Of a DNA stretch of 11,435 nucleotides, positions 1-6,026 are shown piece by piece. The stretch is taken from positions 1 to 11,435 of the forward strand of contig DMZB01000056.1 of assembly GCA_003482405.1 (NCBI GenBank). The letters are read 5' to 3'. A program made the translations under genes and the position numbers. Position 1 is the first letter of the stretch; every line of letters starts with the position of its first letter. This stretch comes from Lactobacillus sp. (GTDB taxonomy: Bacteria > Bacillota > Bacilli > Lactobacillales > Lactobacillaceae). The notes beneath the pieces are model-generated. The model was not told the DNA's origin and ran no database searches. It worked only from the letters and a program-made list of their open reading frames with translations.

Positions 1-194
1 CCGTCGCCGCCATTATTACCCGTTCCCGCGACCACTAGAACGCGGTTCAAATCAAAATTGGTACTATTCACGATTTGGTTTGCGACGGCCAGGGCGGCAC
101 GCTCCATTAAAACCATTGAGGGCACACCGATTTGATTCATCGTGTAGGCGTCAAATGCCTGTGATTGTGCTGCTGTGATATAAGTTGTTGCCAT
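1..194 (-). CDS. nnrE: NAD(P)H-hydrate epimerase, N-terminal part (cut by window edge)
   Basis: YjeF N-terminal family. The enzyme interconverts the R and S forms of damaged NAD(P)H (the hydrates NADHX and NADPHX) so that a partner dehydratase can repair them; it acts in the cytoplasm. Only the first 64 codons are in the window. They read MATTYITAAQSQAF, then an IGVPSMVLMERAAL segment (residues about 20-33), and end in the family glycine motif GTGNNGGDG at about residues 56-64, which lies in the Rossmann-like nucleotide-binding loop. The start ATG is at 194-192; upstream there is only a weak purine-rich stretch (AGAAAG), so the ribosome binding site is poor. It lies 43 bp downstream of the FAD/NAD(P)-binding gene on the same strand and may be cotranscribed with it. 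Some lactobacilli fuse this domain to the dehydratase; that cannot be judged here. The family call is firm. Confidence 0.9.
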   Translation of the reverse strand, partial: MATTYITAAQSQAFDAYTMNQIGVPSMVLMERAALAVANQIVNSTNFDLNRVLVVAGTGNNGGD

Positions 195-237
195 AATTAA
201 TTGCACTTCTTTCTGGTGTTTTCACAAAACACCGAAA

Positions 238-2094
238 TTATTGCTGTTTAAAGATTTGAGCGATTGTCGCATCGGCAGTCCGTAATAGATTGTCATTGAC
301 ACCAGGCCGCGGACTGGCGGTGGTGAACCAGTGCCGTCCCTCAGTTGGCACGCCCCAGAAATACAGGCCTGTTACAGTATGGCCGCTACGATTGATCAAT
401 TCATTTGTGGTCATATTAACGTCGATACCACCTGGCTCAAATGCCGTGCCATCTTCCATGGTAATGGTTTGCGCGCGGGCAATCCCTGTCTCCAATAAAT
501 TCTGCAGCAATGGGTTTCGGGAATGACTCGCTGTGACCGCTGGCAAACGCGCTTCGATGAGGCATTTGGCCTCGTAACGTTTGTCCGGCACAACCTTAGA
601 CCAAGTGGCAAATTGATGACTTTCCAGATCCGGTTCAACGACCATGCTTGGGCCTAAGACGGTGACGATACCAGCATTGATTAGGGCGCGTAGTTCCGCG
701 ATGCGGCTCTCTGGCGGACCGACGGACAAATACGAGTTTTCATTGTTAAACTGACCCAGAAAGACGTTGCGGTAGTCTTCTGCACGAAGCAGTTGGTTGT
801 CAACGACTCGGCGCACCACGTCACGCAGGTCACGGAACATTTCTAGGGCAGATGTCAGTGGGCCCGTTTTGGTTCCGGCAAGGGCTGCTTCGACGTCCGT
901 TTGCAAATATTCGGCCATGATTTCGGGTTGATCACTGTCAGCGACGAATTCGCTAGGATTGACTAACTGGTCCCAATTGAGATAATCACTTTCAATGATG
1001 GGTGATCGAAAGACAACGGCGGACGGTTGCGGGGATGCGACAAAGGCCTTGAGGAATTCATCAGCGTTAATCTGCGGGTATTTGAGCGCGAGCAAACGGT
1101 CATAGTAGACATATTCGGCTTCGTGGTGAAACTGTTCGATGAACCGCGCCCCAGTCAAGGAACCCGTGGCTTGGTAGTGGTCGAACCAATCTGCCGTGAG
1201 AAAGTGGGGGTGATCGAGTTCACCATAGCCTTTTTGATTATGACCCTTGGCACGTAACGGAAAGCCACGACGGGAGCCGGCAACAATGTGTGGTTCGATA
1301 CCAGACGGATGGTAGGTCAGTTTGTTACCTTCCGCAGTGAAATGACCACCACGGCCCTGTGTCAACATGGTCACAGCATCAAAGAAACTGAGCCCAAGGC
1401 CACGTAAAATCACTGTTTCGCCGGCTTTAACGGTGTGAAAATCGTATTCTTGTGGTTGGGTAGGTGTCGTGTAATTCAGATCGTTTTCGTCCTCAAAATC
1501 CAGCAGTTGTTGTTGCTCGGATGTCAGGTCATTTTCGTAGTGACCAAGTGCCATGATGATGTTATCGGTTTGAAACCGTTGTGAGTTTGTTTTTAGCAAA
1601 TAACGATTCGTTTCGTCAATGTGGCGCAATGAGCTGACTTGTTCTTTGACAACTGAAAGTGTCATGGATGCTGGCAAACGGTCTTGTAAATACTGATAAA
1701 ACCACAACTGGTAGGCACCAAACAAACTTCTGGAGGCGTACCCGTTGTGAAACAGAGCGGCAGCTTCGCTTAATAGGGCTGCTCGATTGGCGACACTGTG
1801 GCCGAAGAGAAACTTAGGCGCCTGTTTATGCGCCCACTCAAATAAGTTTGGTCCTGTTACAATTGGGCCGTCCATCTGGACTGAGTCGTCCGTGAATAGC
1901 GTAATGTAATCTGGATTGGTGTTCATCAGGAGCTCGTGGGGCTGATCAATCTGCCAGACACGACCGCCAATGCCAAACGGATCGACGAGGGTGAGATTGA
2001 GTTGATCAAAACTTGTCGTTTGGCGTTGCCATTCAATGAGCCGTTCTGTGGCAACCAAGCCCCGAGGACCGGCACCGATTAAAACAATGTCCAT
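238..2094 (-). CDS. FAD/NAD(P)-binding oxidoreductase-like protein (NAD_binding_9 type)
   Basis: A 618-residue protein of the COG4529-like FAD/NAD(P)-binding group; the substrate is unknown. The N terminus is a Rossmann fold: a beta strand then GAGPRG at residues 7-12, and an acidic strand end at D38 (LVDPFGIGGRVW). ALGH at 182-185 resembles the second dinucleotide-fold strand of two-domain flavoproteins. A second glycine-rich site, RGLGLSFFDA, is at 231-240. The C-terminal part carries GRHWFTTASPRPG near the end. No signal peptide or membrane segment is visible, so it should be cytoplasmic. The start ATG is well placed 7 nt after a GGAGG (bases 2102-2106 on the complement). The next gene on the strand is nnrE, 43 bp downstream, which hints at a shared transcript and possibly redox-cofactor chemistry, but that is inference. 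A cre-like sequence lies 24-37 bp upstream of the start. Family membership is clear; the reaction is not. Confidence 0.85.
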   Translation of the reverse strand: MDIVLIGAGPRGLVATERLIEWQRQTTSFDQLNLTLVDPFGIGGRVWQIDQPHELLMNTNPDYITLFTDDSVQMDGPIVTGPNLFEWAHKQAPKFLFGHSVANRAALLSEAAALFHNGYASRSLFGAYQLWFYQYLQDRLPASMTLSVVKEQVSSLRHIDETNRYLLKTNSQRFQTDNIIMALGHYENDLTSEQQQLLDFEDENDLNYTTPTQPQEYDFHTVKAGETVILRGLGLSFFDAVTMLTQGRGGHFTAEGNKLTYHPSGIEPHIVAGSRRGFPLRAKGHNQKGYGELDHPHFLTADWFDHYQATGSLTGARFIEQFHHEAEYVYYDRLLALKYPQINADEFLKAFVASPQPSAVVFRSPIIESDYLNWDQLVNPSEFVADSDQPEIMAEYLQTDVEAALAGTKTGPLTSALEMFRDLRDVVRRVVDNQLLRAEDYRNVFLGQFNNENSYLSVGPPESRIAELRALINAGIVTVLGPSMVVEPDLESHQFATWSKVVPDKRYEAKCLIEARLPAVTASHSRNPLLQNLLETGIARAQTITMEDGTAFEPGGIDVNMTTNELINRSGHTVTGLYFWGVPTEGRHWFTTASPRPGVNDNLLRTADATIAQIFKQQ

Positions 2095-2117
2095 GTATCT
2101 GCCTCCATCAACGTTAA

Positions 2118-2131
2118 TAGAATCGTTTTCA
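2118..2131 (-). promoter_or_regulatory. candidate CcpA operator (cre) upstream of the FAD/NAD(P)-binding gene
   Basis: The minus strand reads TGAAAACGATTCTA, which matches the cre pattern TGWAANCGNTNNCW at all but one fixed position (T in place of the C near the 3' end). It lies between the ribosome binding site and a -10-like TATACT further upstream. Such a place would suit carbon-catabolite repression by roadblock or promoter interference. The one mismatch and the short pattern make chance matches possible. Confidence 0.35.
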
Positions 2132-2299
2132 TGATATTTAGTCGCATATTCAGTATATTTCTTTGACCGAAAATCTGCATGGATTTGTGATTAAGTGACG
2201 TCAGTTTCGGCGGCTTTTGATGTCAGTCACGCTTTAACACCCAATTTCAACTTTACAGTGAATTCTCAGGATAAAACATGTGCGTTTTCGCATTATTTA

Positions 2300-2316
2300 G
2301 TATACACTGTGTATAC
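2300..2316. promoter_or_regulatory. palindromic operator of the toxin-antitoxin promoter
   Basis: GTATACACTGTGTATAC is a perfect inverted repeat with two 8-bp arms around a single T, ending 20 bases before the antitoxin ATG. The same stretch also holds GTATACAC twice as a direct repeat (2300-2307 and 2311-2318), so it can seat dimers in more than one register. TATACA within each arm resembles a -10 box, although no good -35 is visible. MazE/AbrB-type antitoxins normally repress their own operon by binding such palindromes over the promoter. The link to this antitoxin is inference from position. Confidence 0.65.
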
Positions 2317-2336
2317 ACGAGAAAGGGGTGTTAAGC

Positions 2337-2564
2337 ATGAAAGTGAAAACACGACTAGTTGGTCATTCAAAAACACTAACAATACCTAAAGAGTATAGCG
2401 TACCCGTTGGAACAGAATTTGATGTCTCCCAAAATGCTGACGGATCCCTACTGTTCAAGCCAGCAGATCGTAACCCATTTGAAGGAGATTGGTATCATAA
2501 GGACTTAAGACAAACTGACATTACTCTAGGTTCGGAGGTACTCGACAGTGAGTGGGCTCAATAA
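2337..2564 (+). CDS. mazE: PemI/MazE-family antitoxin
   Basis: A 75-residue AbrB/MazE-like protein. The N-terminal half (MKVKTRLVGHSKTLTIPKEY, then PVGTEFDV) has the swapped-hairpin pattern of the DNA-binding MazE fold. The C-terminal half (NPFEGDWYHKDLRQTD and a tail ending DSEWAQ) is acidic and is expected to be the flexible part that wraps around and blocks the toxin. The ATG at 2337 is chosen because AAAGGGG lies 8 nt upstream; a GTG at 2328 overlaps that ribosome binding site and would add three residues. It overlaps the toxin gene by 17 bp, the usual coupling for such pairs, and a palindrome sits at its promoter, consistent with autoregulation. It resembles the PemI group annotated in lactobacilli more than E. 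coli MazE. Confidence 0.85.
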   Translation: MKVKTRLVGHSKTLTIPKEYSVPVGTEFDVSQNADGSLLFKPADRNPFEGDWYHKDLRQTDITLGSEVLDSEWAQ

Positions 2565-2916
2565 AACATATTTACCGCATAAGGGTGATATTGTTTTACT
2601 AAATTTTGATCCCAGTGTCGGTCATGAAATTCGAAAATACCGTCCAGCCGTTGTGTTGAGTACAAGTCGGTATAGCCAATTAACACAGCTATGCTTAGTT
2701 GCGCCAATAACGGATGCTGATCATAATCACTTAGTTGGGGATGGTTTATTGATTAAAATAAATTCAAAAAAAGTAGATGGATTTGTCAATCCTTTGCAGA
2801 TGCATACCTTTGATTATAAATTGCGTCATTTGCAATTTGTCGGAAAGTTGAGTCCAGTGACTTTGGACAGAGTCTTGAAAACAGTGTATTGGATAATTAA
2901 CGCCAGAGAAGAATAA
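2548..2916 (+). CDS. mazF: MazF/PemK-family endoribonuclease toxin
   Basis: A 122-residue toxin. MazF/PemK proteins cut mRNA at short sequence motifs in the cytoplasm and are neutralised by the MazE/PemI partner. The sequence shows the family core KGDIVLLNFDPSVGHEIRKYRPAVVLS at residues 12-38, with the RP pair (R32) where the catalytic arginine lies, then VAPIT with T55 at the place of the catalytic threonine. The C-terminal part (GKLSPVTLDRVLKTVYWII) is the usual closing helix. The start is a GTG, supported by GGAGGT at 2534-2539 with 8 nt spacing; no ATG fits. It overlaps the antitoxin gene by 17 bp in another frame. Both catalytic positions are kept and the length is normal, so it should be active. 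A hairpin terminator follows 10 bp after the stop. Confidence 0.93.
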   Translation: MSGLNKTYLPHKGDIVLLNFDPSVGHEIRKYRPAVVLSTSRYSQLTQLCLVAPITDADHNHLVGDGLLIKINSKKVDGFVNPLQMHTFDYKLRHLQFVGKLSPVTLDRVLKTVYWIINAREE

Positions 2917-2926
2917 GTCAATATAA

Positions 2927-2956
2927 GAAAAAGGGTCGCAGTTGCGATCCTTTTTC
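2927..2956. terminator. two-way intrinsic terminator between mazF and rihC
   Basis: Arms 2927-2940 (GAAAAAGGGTCGCA) and 2943-2956 (TGCGATCCTTTTTC) pair over 14 bp with one G-T wobble; the innermost bases form the tight loop. The U-tract is built from the arm itself in both directions (CCTTTTTC on plus, CCCTTTTTC on minus). It lies between two convergent genes and can end both transcripts. Confidence 0.85.
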
Positions 2957-2972
2957 AGTGTTCTCATAAATT

Positions 2973-3887
2973 TTAGTCTTTAAACGTTTTTACTTCGTCG
3001 ATGAACCACTTGTTAAAGGCGGCTGCGTCAACGTCAACGCAGACACTGGCGTTGGTCTTGCCATCGTGGTAAGCGGCACGGACATCGGCCACTGTTTCAC
3101 CGTTTGCTGGGCCGTCAGTGATAACGTCGATCCAGTAGTCCTTAGTAACGTAAGCTTCTGGGTGAAGCAGGTAGAAAATGGTGTTGGCATCGTGAACCGC
3201 AGTCCCGTTTTCGTTGTGATCGAAGTCATGACTGATGATTTCGTGCAACATGTGACCGGCACGGCCAAACTTGTCGATTGTTTCCAAAGTTTCGTCGGTG
3301 ATGAGGGCTTTCATAGTAACGTCCAAACCAACCATGACGATCGGCACACCAGACTTGTACATGATTTCAGCAGCATGTGGGTCAGTGAATACGTTGAATT
3401 CAGCGGCACTGGTCATATTTCCGTGACCTAATGAACCACCCATAGCGATAATCTTTTCGATGTGGTCCTTAACTTCTGGGTATTCAGTGAACAGCAACGC
3501 AATGTTGGTGTATGAACCCGTTGGCACAAGGATGATCTTTTCGTCGCTAGCCATGATGGCTTCGTGCAAGGCTTCAACGGCCGTCTTGTCGATGGCTTTG
3601 TCCGTTGGTTCAGGGAAGTCGTAACCGGCCATCCCTGAAGCACCGTGAATCCGGGCCGCGTCTTCAAACTGCTTGATCAGTGGATTCTTGGCGCCACCAG
3701 CGACAGGAACGTGTTTGCCATAGAAGTTGTCGATGGTCAGTGCGTTCTTCGTGGTTTTATCAACCGTAACATTACCGGCCACAGCTGTAATGAGTTGTAA
3801 GTCGATTTGTGGGTCGTTCAAAGCCATTGACAAAGCGGCTGCGTCATCAATACCTGGGTCAGTGTCCATAATTACTTTGTAAGTCAT
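2973..3887 (-). CDS. rihC: Ribonucleoside hydrolase, RihC type
   Basis: A 304-residue nucleoside hydrolase that splits ribonucleosides into base and ribose for salvage; cytoplasmic and calcium-dependent in the family. The N-terminal signature DTDPGIDDAAAL (residues 8-19) supplies the calcium-binding and catalytic aspartates. VAGNVTVDKTTKNAL (36-50), HGASGMAGYDF (81-91), MGGS...N (149-157) and AEFNVFTDP (162-170) follow, with the late HD pair at H232-D233. These segments resemble E. coli RihC (YaaF) more closely than RihA or RihB; RihC hydrolyses both purine and pyrimidine ribonucleosides. Length is normal. The start ATG has GGAGG (bases 3897-3901) 9 nt upstream. A clear cre site overlaps the promoter, so catabolite repression by CcpA is expected. 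No transporter gene is adjacent. Exact substrate preference is inferred from similarity. Confidence 0.92.
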   Translation of the reverse strand: MTYKVIMDTDPGIDDAAALSMALNDPQIDLQLITAVAGNVTVDKTTKNALTIDNFYGKHVPVAGGAKNPLIKQFEDAARIHGASGMAGYDFPEPTDKAIDKTAVEALHEAIMASDEKIILVPTGSYTNIALLFTEYPEVKDHIEKIIAMGGSLGHGNMTSAAEFNVFTDPHAAEIMYKSGVPIVMVGLDVTMKALITDETLETIDKFGRAGHMLHEIISHDFDHNENGTAVHDANTIFYLLHPEAYVTKDYWIDVITDGPANGETVADVRAAYHDGKTNASVCVDVDAAAFNKWFIDEVKTFKD

Positions 3888-3954
3888 AATATGATTCCTC
3901 CAGTATAGTCTTCCGTGGCGTAACGCTCACTGACGCTACCGACGGTTCTCTTTA

Positions 3955-3960
3955 ATCATA
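3955..3960 (-). promoter_or_regulatory. -10 box of rihC promoter
   Basis: The minus strand reads TATGAT here, inside TAGTATGATTAA, about 67 bp upstream of the rihC start codon. The -35 region 17-18 bp upstream is only T-rich (TTTTCT-like) and overlaps the cre site. The assignment rests on the -10 and on the cre position. Confidence 0.5.
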
Positions 3961-3978
3961 CTAAAAAATGAGTAGAAA

Positions 3979-3992
3979 AGAAAACGCTTTCG
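3979..3992 (-). promoter_or_regulatory. CcpA operator (cre) at the rihC promoter
   Basis: The minus strand reads CGAAAGCGTTTTCT. Against the cre consensus TGWAARCGYTWNCW only the first base differs, and the core GAAAGCGTTTTC is nearly palindromic. It overlaps the expected -35 region of rihC, a position where bound CcpA would block RNA polymerase. This suggests that nucleoside use is repressed while a preferred sugar is present. It is far (over 100 bp) from the divergent phosphatase promoter. Confidence 0.7.
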
Positions 3993-4110
3993 TAAATTCT
4001 GAACATTTTCTAATGATTGGTGACGTTTGCTGAACAAATGTGTCGATTAAGTTGCACACTATTAAGCGGGTAAAGTCTGGTTGGGAGTACAAGGAAGGCT
4101 GAAAAAACGG

Positions 4111-4116
4111 TATACT
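4111..4116 (+). promoter_or_regulatory. -10 box of the phosphatase gene
   Basis: TATACT, a one-mismatch -10 hexamer, lies 22 bp before the AGGAGG at 4139-4144. The place of the -35 (TACAAG at 17 bp spacing) is poor, so an activator or weak expression is possible. Confidence 0.45.
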
Positions 4117-4138
4117 GGTAAGGCAAACAGAAAACTTT

Positions 4139-4144
4139 AGGAGG
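4139..4144 (+). promoter_or_regulatory. Shine-Dalgarno AGGAGG that points to an ATC codon
   Basis: AGGAGG is a full anti-16S match. The first standard start codon in the phosphatase frame (ATG 4171) is 26 nt downstream, too far for normal initiation. Eight nt downstream, at 4153, the same frame has ATC. Reading from there adds ERILP-type residues in front of the conserved NFRDLGGY. This site therefore decides which start is used. Confidence 0.6.
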
Positions 4145-4170
4145 CGGCAACTATCGAACGCATATTACCA

Positions 4171-4929
4171 ATGAAAAATGGCCAAAACTTCCGTGACTTA
4201 GGTGGCTATCAAACAAAAGATGGACGCACTACGGCATGGCAACGTGTTATCCGATCAGCCAAGTTAAACAAGTTGGATGCTTCGGACCTTAAGCTCTTGT
4301 CAGATTACGGTGTTCATACCATTCTCGATTTTCGAACGAATAAAGAATTGTTGAGTGCACCGGATCGTGTTCCAGGTGGTGCAAAAGACTATCACACACC
4401 GATTTTGGCCGTTGATGACACGCGCAGTTCCGCCTCTCGTGATGAATTGCGTGAAGATTTAAGCGAGCCAGGTTATGGTTATCGTCAAATGGTTCAAACT
4501 TATCATGAAATGATTGCAGACGATTTTTCTCAGAATGCCTACAAACAGTTTTTTGATTATTTATTAGCTAATCAAAGTGGCGCAGTGTTATTTCACTGTA
4601 CCGCCGGAAAAGACCGTACAGGCCTCGGTGCAATCATGCTGTTATCCGCGTTAGATGTGCCGCAGAAAACGATTCTAGAAGATTACATGCTCACAAAAAA
4701 AGCTTCCAAAGCCATGTTGGCCGAAAACCAACAACGTTTGGAAGATGAACATGCTTCTCAGGCCGTCAAGGATAACGTTACTGCCTTGTGGACGGTCAAC
4801 GAGGACTATTTCAAAGGCGCTATGGATGAAGTTAAAAAACAATCCGGTGATATGAAACATTATTTGAACGATAAGATTGGATTAACACCGGACAAGATTG
4901 AAATGTTGAAACAGTTGTATTTGGAATAG
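4171..4929 (+). CDS. Tyrosine-protein phosphatase (Y_phosphatase3-like, dual-specificity fold)
   Basis: A 252-residue phosphatase of the PF13350 type. Conserved NFRDLGGY (residues 6-13) opens the protein, ILDFR at 51-55 carries the DFR aspartate, and the P-loop HCTAGKDRTG is at 142-151 with nucleophile C143 and R149. Relatives dephosphorylate phosphotyrosine or, in some cases, phosphoinositides; the substrate here is not known. No signal peptide is visible, so it should be cytoplasmic. Coordinates use the first standard ATG, but the only good Shine-Dalgarno (4139-4144) lies 26 nt upstream and is correctly spaced for an in-frame ATC at 4153, which would add six residues (the initiator plus ERILP). 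The gene diverges from rihC and stands alone, with a hairpin about 180 bp downstream. The family is sure; the start is uncertain. Confidence 0.9.
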   Translation: MKNGQNFRDLGGYQTKDGRTTAWQRVIRSAKLNKLDASDLKLLSDYGVHTILDFRTNKELLSAPDRVPGGAKDYHTPILAVDDTRSSASRDELREDLSEPGYGYRQMVQTYHEMIADDFSQNAYKQFFDYLLANQSGAVLFHCTAGKDRTGLGAIMLLSALDVPQKTILEDYMLTKKASKAMLAENQQRLEDEHASQAVKDNVTALWTVNEDYFKGAMDEVKKQSGDMKHYLNDKIGLTPDKIEMLKQLYLE

Positions 4930-4945
4930 AATGTGGCGATGCTAA

Positions 4946-5098
4946 CTACTTAGACAGGGCTGCTATAAAACGTAAAGTTGATGTGGCTGGTGTTTTGACG
5001 GCAGTACGGAGGTAGTCGTCGTAGCCAGGTGATACTTCGACAGCCAGGTATGAAAGTTTCGCAATCCTACTGATATTTATAACTCTACTGCTTTTAGT
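4946..5098 (-). other. open stretch of 50 codons without a start codon (possible gene remnant)
   Basis: Between the phosphatase stop and the 5113-5154 hairpin, the minus strand stays open for 50 codons between a TAA and a TAG. It reads as protein-like sequence (for example YLAVEVSPGYDDYLRTAV) and ends in LSK. There is no ATG, GTG or TTG in the stretch and no ribosome binding site. It may be the tail of a decayed gene or mere chance. I do not recognise the family. The rest of 4930-5112 shows nothing else I can name. Confidence 0.2.
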
Positions 5099-5112
5099 TT
5101 AGGCAGATAGAA

Positions 5113-5154
5113 AGCGCCCTACGGTGAACGCAATCTTGTTCACTGTAGGGCGCT
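5113..5154. terminator. strong hairpin terminator between phosphatase and B3/B4 gene
   Basis: Arms 5113-5129 (AGCGCCCTACGGTGAAC) and 5138-5154 (GTTCACTGTAGGGCGCT) pair over 17 bp with one G-T wobble; the loop is 8 nt. Flanks are only moderately U-rich (GTTTGT on plus, CTTTCTATC on minus). It stands 21 bp past the stop of the minus-strand gene and also downstream of the phosphatase, so it likely serves both. Confidence 0.75.
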
Positions 5155-5175
5155 GTTTGTCCATATCACTTAACA

Positions 5176-5877
5176 CTAGGCAATAACGACGCGGGGGTTA
5201 TCAATCGTTAAAATACTTGTCTTCGCTTCAGCGTTTAAATAAGTCTTGGCTAGGTCTTTCAAGTCGGTTAGTGCAGTTTCCAATGCGTCTTTGCGTTCTG
5301 GGTTGACACATTCTAAGCACAAAAAGGCGTTGGTTGTGTCTTCTGTGAGCATGGTCCGTTCGCCATCACGCCAGTTCCAACAACGGCAAATAATACCAGC
5401 GTCATCTTTGTACACGACTTCGCCTGGCAGAGCTGGTTCTTCGTCATCCTCACCAAGCGGATGGAACGGTTCGCCACCGTCGGCTACCGTGAGTTTGATA
5501 TCACCAGCCATGGCATCAATGTTTTCCCCACCACATGGCAATGCATGGCGTAGTGAGACGACATTGTATAAATCTACCAGTGGGTTAATGCTGCTGACGG
5601 GTTTACCTTGTTGCGCACGTTTCAGTAGGTTCTCAATTGAAGATCGAGCGCCTTTTTTCGTCTTGAACTTGCGATAAGCCTCACGCCAGTCCGCGACCAC
5701 ACCATTTTGAGCGATTGGTGTTTCGGGCACTAGCTTTTGTGCTTGCTCGTTTGCTTCATCCAAAACAGATTGTGGAAAATCTCCATGGTTATCCAAATTA
5801 TGAATTGTGGCGATACCAATTGTTGTGTCTGGGAATAAGTCCCAAAATGCAGGTTCGATTTCAAATGCCTTTGCCAT
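5176..5877 (-). CDS. Free-standing B3/B4 domain protein (PheT editing-domain-like)
   Basis: A 233-residue protein resembling the B3/B4 domain of the phenylalanyl-tRNA synthetase beta chain (PF03483, COG3382), the part that clears wrongly charged tRNA. Visible family features are WREAYRKF (64-71), the lysine-rich KTKKGARSS (72-80) and NPLVDLYNVVSLRHALPCGGENID (98-121), followed by the acidic GEPFHPLGEDDEEPALPGEVVY (135-156). Stand-alone versions are widespread in Firmicutes and are often proposed to edit charged tRNA; activity is not shown here. The ATG at 5877 is chosen because GAGGAGG lies 6 nt upstream. A longer frame reaching 5970 reads cysteine-rich, non-conserved sequence and has no ribosome binding site. 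Upstream lies an inverted repeat (5898-5923). The gene follows the Rossmann-protein gene by 149 bp and probably has its own promoter. Confidence 0.88.
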   Translation of the reverse strand: MAKAFEIEPAFWDLFPDTTIGIATIHNLDNHGDFPQSVLDEANEQAQKLVPETPIAQNGVVADWREAYRKFKTKKGARSSIENLLKRAQQGKPVSSINPLVDLYNVVSLRHALPCGGENIDAMAGDIKLTVADGGEPFHPLGEDDEEPALPGEVVYKDDAGIICRCWNWRDGERTMLTEDTTNAFLCLECVNPERKDALETALTDLKDLAKTYLNAEAKTSILTIDNPRVVIA

Positions 5878-5897
5878 AAGTTGCCTCCTCAGGTTTG

Positions 5898-5923
5898 TTG
5901 CGTTAGCTAACATTGTAACGCAA
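5898..5923. repeat. inverted repeat before the B3/B4 gene (possible operator)
   Basis: TTGCGTTA (5898-5905) and TAACGCAA (5916-5923) are perfect 8-bp inverted half-sites with 10 bp between them, so their centres are 18 bp apart. The left half-site also belongs to the palindrome GTTAGCTAAC (5902-5911). On the minus strand TACAAT at the right arm looks like a -10, so the repeat covers the probable promoter start and sits 9 bp before the ribosome binding site. It could be a repressor operator or a leader hairpin. Confidence 0.5.
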
Positions 5924-6026
5924 GCGGCGCATTGATGGTATGAAGCATTTATCATTCTGCAACAGAACAATCGGGGATGCAGTGATTTGGTTGTTTTTGC
6001 AGATTAGGATGCCGTTGACAAACACA

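Noticed and set aside
2281..2292. TGCG-TTTT-CGCA mini hairpin upstream of the antitoxin gene
   Set aside because: A 4-bp stem is too short to support a regulatory call beside the much better palindrome at 2300-2316.
3911..3942. Imperfect hairpin in the rihC leader (CCGT and GCGT arms)
   Set aside because: Arms are only 4 bp each with an asymmetric internal loop; no riboswitch pattern is recognisable.
5246..5677. 143-codon open frame on the plus strand
   Set aside because: It is wholly antisense to the well-supported B3/B4 gene, has serine-rich low-complexity sequence, and lacks a convincing ribosome binding site.
5878..5970. N-terminal extension of the B3/B4 protein
   Set aside because: The extension has no ribosome binding site, contains the promoter-like and inverted-repeat region, and the shorter start has GAGGAGG at ideal spacing.
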